NCBI GenBank assembly: GCA_018336035.1
Contig: JAGXRD010000004.1
Span: 1 to 57,325 of the forward strand
Length of the DNA stretch: 57,325 nucleotides
DNA from: Alphaproteobacteria bacterium
GTDB taxonomy: Bacteria; Pseudomonadota; Alphaproteobacteria; Ferrovibrionales; Ferrovibrionaceae
Direction of reading: 5' to 3'
Of the stretch, positions 52,513 through 57,325 are shown piece by piece. Numbering within the stretch: position 1 is the stretch's first letter; every line of letters begins with the position of its first letter. Below the pieces are notes generated by a model. The model did not search any database and was not told where the DNA came from. It was given only the letters and a program-made list of their open reading frames with translations. The position numbers and the translations under genes are program-made.

Positions 52513-52549
52513 AGCGCCATTCTCCCGTCTGGCAAGAAAGGTTTTCGAC

Positions 52550-53038
52550 ATGACGGATATGGTCTGGCGTATTTTTCTCACCGGCATCGGCGCGACGCTG
52601 GTGATGGATCTCTGGGGCCTGCTGCTGCGTCGCGTCTATGGCGTCAGCGGGCTGGATTACCGCCTGGTCGGCCGCTGGCTCGGGCATATGGCGCGCGGCC
52701 AGTTCCGCCATGATGGCATCGGGCGGTCCGCGCCGGTGCCGGCGGAGGCCGCGCTCGGCTGGGCGGCGCATTATGGCATCGGCATCGGCTTCGCGGCCAT
52801 ACTGGTTGCGGCGACGACCGGGCAGGGCTGGCTGCAGGCGCCGACCTTGCTGCCGGCACTTGGTTTCGGACTGGTCAGCGTCTTCCTGCCGTATGTCGTG
52901 ATGCAGCCGGCGTTTGGCTTGGGGATCGCCGGTGCGCGTACCCCTGATCCGACCGCCACACGCCTGCGCAGCCTGATCACCCATCTGGTCTTCGGCTTCG
53001 GCCTTTATCTCGCGGCCTCTCTGGTCGCGACCTTCTGA
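52550..53038 (+). CDS. DUF2938 family membrane protein
   Basis: A 162-residue protein with about four helices. The start MVWRIFLTGIGATLVMDLWGLLLRR and the segment ALGWAAHYGIGIGFA match DUF2938. Function unknown. It is the likely target of the divergent MerR regulator, and DUF2798 follows 25 bases downstream. Confidence 0.87.
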   Translation: MTDMVWRIFLTGIGATLVMDLWGLLLRRVYGVSGLDYRLVGRWLGHMARGQFRHDGIGRSAPVPAEAALGWAAHYGIGIGFAAILVAATTGQGWLQAPTLLPALGFGLVSVFLPYVVMQPAFGLGIAGARTPDPTATRLRSLITHLVFGFGLYLAASLVATF

Positions 53039-53063
53039 CTCGCATCACACAAGGAAAATTCCA

Positions 53064-53288
53064 ATGATCTCCCCGCGTTTCGCCCCCGTCGTGTTCGGCT
53101 TCGTGCTGTCCGCGCTGATGTCTTTCATTGTCTCCGGCATCGCCACGCTGCGCACCGCCGGTCTGAGCGAGACCTTCCTGCAGCTTTGGCTGGGCGCCTG
53201 GCTGCCCTCCTGGCTGGTCGCGTTCCCCGTGGTTCTGGTGGTGGCGCCGCTGGCGCGCCGCGCGGTGTCGCGCCTGGTGCGGGCCTGA
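53064..53288 (+). CDS. DUF2798 family small membrane protein
   Basis: A 74-residue protein of two helices (residues about 6-27 and 42-65). The segment VLSALMSFIVSGIAT and the LGAWLPSWLVAFPVVLVVAPLARR stretch identify the family. It has an AAGGAAAA ribosome site. Function unknown; probably an operon with DUF2938. Confidence 0.85.
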   Translation: MISPRFAPVVFGFVLSALMSFIVSGIATLRTAGLSETFLQLWLGAWLPSWLVAFPVVLVVAPLARRAVSRLVRA

Positions 53289-53305
53289 GGCGCTGAGGCA
53301 TTTTT

Positions 53306-53331
53306 GCGTTGCAGCAGGCATGCTGCAACGC
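53306..53331. other. Perfect 10-bp stem hairpin between DUF2798 and a receiver gene
   Basis: GCGTTGCAGC (53306-53315) and its exact complement (53322-53331) enclose a 6-base loop, 17 bases after the DUF2798 stop. No U-run follows on the plus strand. It may protect the 3' end of the upstream message or terminate with Rho. The rest of the 168-base gap holds nothing else I recognise. Confidence 0.5.
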
Positions 53332-53456
53332 CGGTCGGCAGGCAGAGACCGCATACGGCGCATCGGAGGTTGACTCCGTGGCGGATTGCTCAAAAATCAG
53401 TCCTGGTTGCAGCTGGATCAGCGCGGCGCCGCACGTCCATGTTCCGGGAGGTGACG

Positions 53457-53830
53457 ATGCATATCCTGGTAATCGAAGACCATGATCCCATGGCCAGGAC
53501 GATCGAAGCCATCCTTGTCGCGGACCAACACACTGTCGCGCGCGCCGCAGACGGTCGCGCCGGCATGGCGCTTTCGCGCAGCAGCATTTCGATCTCGTTA
53601 TCACCGATATCCTGATGCCGAACCAGGAGGGGCTGGAAACCATCCGCGAAATGGTGTCGCGCAACCCCGCTGTGAAGATCATCGCGGTCTCGGGCAGCGG
53701 TCGCGATGGCGGCATGGATTACCTGCGCATCGCCGAAGCCTTCGGGGCAGTCTCCACGCTGCAGAAACCATTCGGGCCGGAAGACCTGCTGCGGCTGGTG
53801 CGCCAGACGCAGGCTGCCGCTGCGCAGTAA
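53457..53830 (+). pseudogene. Receiver-only response regulator, split by a frameshift
   Basis: The ATG at 53457 has a strong GGGAGG site. The first frame reads MHILVIEDHDPMARTIEAIL with the acidic pocket, then loses homology after about base 53577 and stops at 53615. The rest of the receiver (phospho-Asp in DLVITDILMP, later ALQ-type LQKPFGPEDLL with the Lys) continues in another frame to 53830. Inserting one base near 53577-53582 restores a normal receiver of about 125 residues. Either a real pseudogene or a sequencing deletion. Confidence 0.82.
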
Positions 53831-53840
53831 AGAGTCTGGA

Positions 53841-54230
53841 TTACCCGGCGATCTGCGCCAGCGCCTGTTTCACGGCGGCGGCAAGCTGGCTGGGCGTGAA
53901 GGGTTTCTGCAGCCAGCCGAGCGCGGGTGGTATCGTCATATTGCGACGCTGCGTTTCGGCGATGTCCTGCCCGGTGGTGAACAGGCAGCGGATCCCGGTT
54001 GCTCGATAAATGCGCGCCGCGGCCAGCAGGCCGTCATCGCCGCCGGCCAGGCCGATATCCATCACCACCAGATCGGGCCGCAGGATTTCCGCCAGATGCA
54101 TGGCTTCCAGCGACGTGTCGCAGGAGCCGACGACATACAGGCCTTCGTCGCTCAGGCCCTCGGCCAGCAGGCTGCGGACCAGGTCGTCATCCTCGACAAT
54201 CACCACGCGCGGCAGCGGCTGCTCGGCCAT
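53841..54230 (-). CDS. Receiver-only response regulator
   Basis: A 129-residue CheY-like protein: acidic pocket E13-D14-D15, phospho-acceptor Asp58 in VVMDIGLAG, Thr85 or Thr86 in LFTTGQD, and Lys109 in LQKPFTPSQL. No output domain. It is convergent with the frameshifted receiver gene. It may act in a phosphorelay with the HisKA_2 kinase or another kinase outside the window. Confidence 0.91.
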   Translation of the reverse strand: MAEQPLPRVVIVEDDDLVRSLLAEGLSDEGLYVVGSCDTSLEAMHLAEILRPDLVVMDIGLAGGDDGLLAAARIYRATGIRCLFTTGQDIAETQRRNMTIPPALGWLQKPFTPSQLAAAVKQALAQIAG

Positions 54231-54271
54231 GTCCGGGTTTCAGCCGCGTGCCGGGGCGTGGCGCGGCATGT

Positions 54272-54916
54272 TCAGTTGAACCAGTAGCGCAGGCCGATGC
54301 GGGCGACATGGATGCCGCTGTCATCGAAGCCGTCGCGGCCATCGGCGATCCACTGGTAGCGATACGACGGCACCAGTTCCAGCGCATGGCCCAGATCGAC
54401 ATTCAGGCCGGCCTCGGCAAAGGCGGTCAGGTCGGTGGAGGTGTCGCCGGCCGGAAAGCTGCGCCCGCCGACGCTGACGGCATTGCGTTCGTTGCGCTGG
54501 CGCACCACGCCGGCGCCGCCGCCGAGATAGGGCTGCAGCGAAAAGACGCTGGGCGTGTCGTAATACAGCGCGCCGGTCGCCGAATAGTAATGGATGTCGC
54601 CATCGATCAGCGTGCTGGAATTGCCGACTGAGATGCGGTCGTTTTCCACCGTGCCATAGCCGACCTCGGCTTCGGCGCGCCAGCTCTCGTTCAGGCGATG
54701 GCCGAGCGCGCCGTAGATGCCCCAGCCGTTATAGGTTTTCCATTCCTGGCCGTCGCCATCGTAGTCGCGCGGCACCAGCCAGTTGCCCGACAGCGTGCCA
54801 TACCAGTCGCCGCGCGCTGGCGACGTGGAAGATGAGTCCTGCGCGGCGGCCACGCCGGCGAGGCAGAGGATGCAATACAGGGCGGCAATCGAAAGGGAAA
54901 AAATCTGGCGGGACAC
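54272..54916 (-). CDS. Outer-membrane beta-barrel protein
   Basis: A 214-residue protein starting with GTG at 54916 after CGGAG, with a signal peptide ending in VAAAQ. Alternating strands (GIYGALGHRLNESWRAEAEVGYG, YLGGGAGVVRQ, LGHALELVPSYRYQWI) and the C-terminal aromatic residue in LRYWFN fit an 8-strand OmpA/OmpW-like barrel. Specific function unknown. Confidence 0.84.
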   Translation of the reverse strand: MSRQIFSLSIAALYCILCLAGVAAAQDSSSTSPARGDWYGTLSGNWLVPRDYDGDGQEWKTYNGWGIYGALGHRLNESWRAEAEVGYGTVENDRISVGNSSTLIDGDIHYYSATGALYYDTPSVFSLQPYLGGGAGVVRQRNERNAVSVGGRSFPAGDTSTDLTAFAEAGLNVDLGHALELVPSYRYQWIADGRDGFDDSGIHVARIGLRYWFN

Positions 54917-55054
54917 AGGCAACTCCGGGAGAGAACAGGCAGGACAGCAGGCTAACGGCGCAGCCGTCCTGAAATTCCCGGCCTGCGACAGAAAAGCGCG
55001 GCTGTGGCCACAGGGGCACACTGGGTTTTGAGATGCGGTGTTGCCGCAACCGGC

Positions 55055-55690
55055 CTAGGCCGATGCCGCGCTGCGCTTCACCATCGCGGTGATCGTCTCG
55101 AACAGCTCATCCTTGGCCTGCGCCGCGGTGATTTCGCCATGGGCGGCGGCATAGGACAGGGCCTCGGCCGCGCCCAGCGCGCCGCGCAGGCTGGCGGTGC
55201 TGATCGTGGCGCCTTTGGCGAAGGGCGATAGCGCGGCACGGCAGCGCGCCATCACCAGCGCTTCGCCATCGCGCTTCACCTGTTCCAGTGTGGGCGACCC
55301 GGCCAGTGCCGCGATCACGCCGGGAATCTCGCGGCCCTGCGCCAGCACGCAATCGACATAGGCCGCGGCAATCACGCTGGCGCGACTCTTCAGCGTGGCG
55401 GGGCTGCCGGCCAGCGCGGCATCCATCAATGCGGTCTGCCGCGCATCGAATTCGCGATACAGCGCCGCCAGCAATCCCTCGCGCGTGCCGAAATGATCGT
55501 AGACCACCGGCTTGGTCACGCCCGACAGCTCGGCCAGCCGGCCGAGCGTCAGCGCATCGCTGCCGTCTGCGCGCACCAGCCGCCAGGCCATGTCGATCAG
55601 CTGCCGGTGCCGCGCCTCCCGGCTCAGACGCTGGCGCGGAGTCTGGCGCGGATTTTTCGCAGCCGCGCCGCTTGTCTTTGCTTTCGCCAT
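55055..55690 (-). CDS. TetR-family repressor of the quinone reductase gene
   Basis: A 211-residue TetR protein. A basic N-terminal tail (AKAKTSGAAAKNPRQTPRQR) precedes the helix-turn-helix LTLGRLAELSGVTKPVVYDHFG. The ligand domain is Ala-rich with no identifiable ligand. The gene is divergent from an NAD(P)H:quinone reductase gene with a large dyad in the 77-base gap. Confidence 0.91.
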   Translation of the reverse strand: MAKAKTSGAAAKNPRQTPRQRLSREARHRQLIDMAWRLVRADGSDALTLGRLAELSGVTKPVVYDHFGTREGLLAALYREFDARQTALMDAALAGSPATLKSRASVIAAAYVDCVLAQGREIPGVIAALAGSPTLEQVKRDGEALVMARCRAALSPFAKGATISTASLRGALGAAEALSYAAAHGEITAAQAKDELFETITAMVKRSAASA

Positions 55691-55692
55691 AT

Positions 55693-55727
55693 CTATATAC
55701 CAAAAGTAACTTACTAAAAGTATATAG
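55693..55727. promoter_or_regulatory. 35-bp composite dyad, probable TetR operator
   Basis: CTATATAC (55693-55700) and GTATATAG (55720-55727) are exact complements centred on base 55710, and an inner palindrome GTAA-C-TTAC (55706-55714) shares the same centre. The element is strikingly AT-rich and starts 3 bases upstream of the tetR start codon, so it likely mediates autoregulation. Confidence 0.65.
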
Positions 55728-55767
55728 CAAGACAGCCTGAACCTCAATGATTGAACGGAGTTCCGCC

Positions 55768-56358
55768 ATGCATGCCCTGATCGTGACCGCCCATCCCGAG
55801 CCGCAGTCGCTCACCCACAGCATCGCGGCGCAAATCGGCGAAGGCCTGGCCGGGGCGGGGCACACATTCGAGATTGCCGATCTCGCCACTGAGGGTTTCG
55901 ATCCGCGTTTCACGCCGGGCGATCTCGCCGTACATCGGGACAAGGCGGCGCGGCCGGCCGATGTGGCGGCCGAGCAGGCGCGCATCGACCGCGCGGATGC
56001 GCTGGTGCTGGTCTATCCGGTTTACTGGTGGTCGATGCCCGGCCTGATGAAAGGCTGGATCGACCGCGTCTTCTCCAACCAGTGGGCCTTCGATTTCACG
56101 CTGCAGGATGGCGGCATGGTGAAAAAGCTGCAGCATCTGAAGGTGCATCTGGTGCAGCTGGCCGGTGCCGATGCCGGCCTGTACGAGCGGCACGGCTATG
56201 CCAATGCGATGAAGGTGCAGATCGACCACGGCATCTTCGACTTCTGCGGCGCGACGGTGGTCAGTTCCGAACTGCTGTTCGAGTCAGAGGGGCAGGCGCC
56301 GGCAGTGTTTCTGGAGAGGGCGGGAAAGCTTGGTATGGCGCTGTTCGGCACTAAGTAG
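55768..56358 (+). CDS. NAD(P)H-dependent quinone reductase (flavodoxin-fold)
   Basis: A 196-residue flavoprotein. The flavin-binding segments HPEPQSLTHSIA and VYPVYWWSMPGLMKGWIDRV are characteristic of NQO1/KefF-type enzymes, which carry out two-electron reduction of quinones. The ATG after CGGAG at 55768 is preferred over an in-frame start at 55747. Probably induced by quinone-like compounds through the divergent TetR protein. Confidence 0.92.
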   Translation: MHALIVTAHPEPQSLTHSIAAQIGEGLAGAGHTFEIADLATEGFDPRFTPGDLAVHRDKAARPADVAAEQARIDRADALVLVYPVYWWSMPGLMKGWIDRVFSNQWAFDFTLQDGGMVKKLQHLKVHLVQLAGADAGLYERHGYANAMKVQIDHGIFDFCGATVVSSELLFESEGQAPAVFLERAGKLGMALFGTK

Positions 56359-56390
56359 CCCTAGGCGGCAGATGCGTCGAGCCAAATCGA

Positions 56391-57036
56391 TTAGATTTGA
56401 TCTCTTACTGCATCAATTGTTTTGGAGATTCCATCGATGGGGTTCGTGTAGAATATTTTTTTCCGAATATTTGGTAGTCCCAACGCCATCAATGAAACGA
56501 TGCCTTCGCCCACTTGTAGCTCATGTTTGGAATGATCTGGATTCTCGTAGTTAACTGCTTTAACACGATTAATTCGGTAATCCCCAATTAACATAATCGT
56601 TGGCTTGCCAGCGGACTCTGCAATCTGGAGTTCAATGCCAAGTCCGGTGGACGGGAAGCTAGCATCGGCAACAATAAGATCAGCTTCCTCCACCATTCTA
56701 CGATCCCAATCATAGCATAGGGCGGGTTGGTCGGCCTTTGCTTTAGAGGCTAGCTGAGGGTCACTGTTCACCAGAGCGTACTTGACACTTTGAATGTTTG
56801 GTATTGAGCGAAGGTCTACGAAGCTCTTTGTTTAAGTCTCGCAAGGATTGAAGTTCGGTTGAGGTGGGTTTGTCTTGTGTATTCCAGTTGATCTTTTTTG
56901 CAGAGACGATGCTTTTTGAGCCAGTGGCTGCAACAACTTCCGAAGGTAAATTCTTTCTGAAGGCAAGCCAGTTTGCATCATCAACAGGTGCGGCCCTAAT
57001 AGGTTTCGTTCCCACATAGACTGGCTCAATAGCCAC
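56391..57036 (-). pseudogene. Nucleoside 2-deoxyribosyltransferase-like gene with frameshift
   Basis: The GTG at 57036 has a strong GGAGG site. The frame reads VYVGTKPIRAAPVDDANWLAF and leaves homology-like sequence after about base 56845 (LRDLNKEL). A second frame, blocked upstream by a TAA, resumes at SFVDLRSIPNIQSVKYALVNSDPQLASK and continues to 56391. The second part contains EEADLIVADASFPSTGLGIELQIAESAGKP, where the Glu in GIELQIA fits the catalytic Glu of the deoxyribosyltransferase fold. Removing one base in the A-rich stretch near 56836-56845 joins the frames. Base composition is clearly AT-richer than the neighbours. Confidence 0.6.
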
Positions 57037-57147
57037 CGCTTGCCTCCATTATTTTAATTTCTGCAAATAAGTTTACGGCTGATCAACAACTCAAGGAATA
57101 GGCAAAAAATCTTGCCGTGGCATACTGGTTATTGAGAGCAGGGGCAT

Positions 57148-57312
57148 GTGCTGTCGTTCGTGAAATACGAATTAGTCAGCGACAAGACCATGCAGGCTGC
57201 ACGGGAGTTTTCTACTGAAGCTGAGAAACTGCTGGCGCACGGCGAGGAGTGCATGCAACTCGCTACTGAAATGAACGCACTAGCTTGGACGATGCTGGCG
57301 CATTTTAACTAG
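57148..57312 (+). CDS. Possible small protein of 54 residues, unknown
   Basis: A GTG-initiated frame preceded by AGGGG. It would encode a Glu/Ala/Met-rich helix (AAREFSTEAEKLLAHGEECMQLATEMNALAWTMLAHF) with heptad-like spacing, possibly a small coiled coil or the N-terminal part of something longer. No family recognised. The 111 bases before it (57037-57147) hold nothing I can name; they would carry the promoter of the divergent deoxyribosyltransferase-like gene. Confidence 0.3.
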   Translation: MLSFVKYELVSDKTMQAAREFSTEAEKLLAHGEECMQLATEMNALAWTMLAHFN

Positions 57313-57325
57313 AATGTTTCGAATC

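Noticed and set aside
56830-56850. Programmed ribosomal frameshifting in the deoxyribosyltransferase-like gene
   Set aside because: The stretch CTTAAAC resembles a slippery heptamer, but the needed shift is +1 and not -1, and the first three bases do not form a run, so a simple indel is the better explanation.

Overview
The window is GC-rich, densely packed chromosomal DNA. Genes sit in short operons with many 4-base start/stop overlaps. The gene families (AapJQMP and TctABC transporters, a ChrR-type anti-sigma factor, a HisKA_2 histidine kinase with a receiver-only partner, SPOR-RlpA beside D,D-carboxypeptidase, tmk and holB) point to an alphaproteobacterium, probably of the Rhodospirillales type. 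I cannot name a genus. I saw no tRNA, rRNA, CRISPR array, insertion sequence or prophage. No gene-free stretch exceeds about 300 bases.

Layout. 1-5148: cell wall and DNA replication (MltB-type transglycosylase, RlpA, D,D-carboxypeptidase, tmk, holB). 5185-9119: a Crp/Fnr regulator and a complete tripartite tricarboxylate transporter (TctC, TctB, TctA). 9103-20228: a divergent catabolic locus. One arm (minus strand) runs TetR, crotonase, acyl-CoA synthetase, two MaoC-like proteins and a hydrolase. The other arm (plus strand) is a branched-chain-type ABC importer with its own hydrolase. A perfect inverted repeat lies between them. 20271-25610: a Zur-like regulator, an enoyl-CoA isomerase, an acetyltransferase, a cystathionine beta-lyase, an M20 peptidase and a YqaA-type membrane protein. 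25669-29815: a complete polar amino-acid ABC importer (AapJQMP). 29844-32861: small membrane and secreted proteins, AzlCD and a CGNR regulator. 32951-39550: large catalase, then a minus-strand group for sulfur metabolism and housekeeping (mercaptopyruvate sulfurtransferase, AlaX, CysK, NUDIX). 39578-46798: a photooxidative-stress locus. 46816-56358: signalling and regulator-plus-target pairs (LuxR-type response regulator, HxlR/SDR, histidine kinase and receivers, MerR/DUF2938, TetR/quinone reductase). 56360-57325: visibly AT-richer DNA with a frameshifted deoxyribosyltransferase-like gene, probably the edge of a transferred segment.

The strongest integrated story is the stress locus. chrR-DUF6134-SDR on the plus strand converges on phr-FAD oxidoreductase-DUF1365-cfa on the minus strand. 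Both transcription units are preceded by the same spaced motif, TGATCC-N16-CGTA, the type expected for the ECF sigma factor that ChrR restrains. No sigma-factor gene is present in the window. A second theme is RNA-level dosing. All three substrate-binding-protein genes (tctC, the Liv-type gene, aapJ) are separated from their membrane-component genes by a strong hairpin. A small secreted-protein gene has its ribosome-binding site buried in a 13-bp perfect stem.
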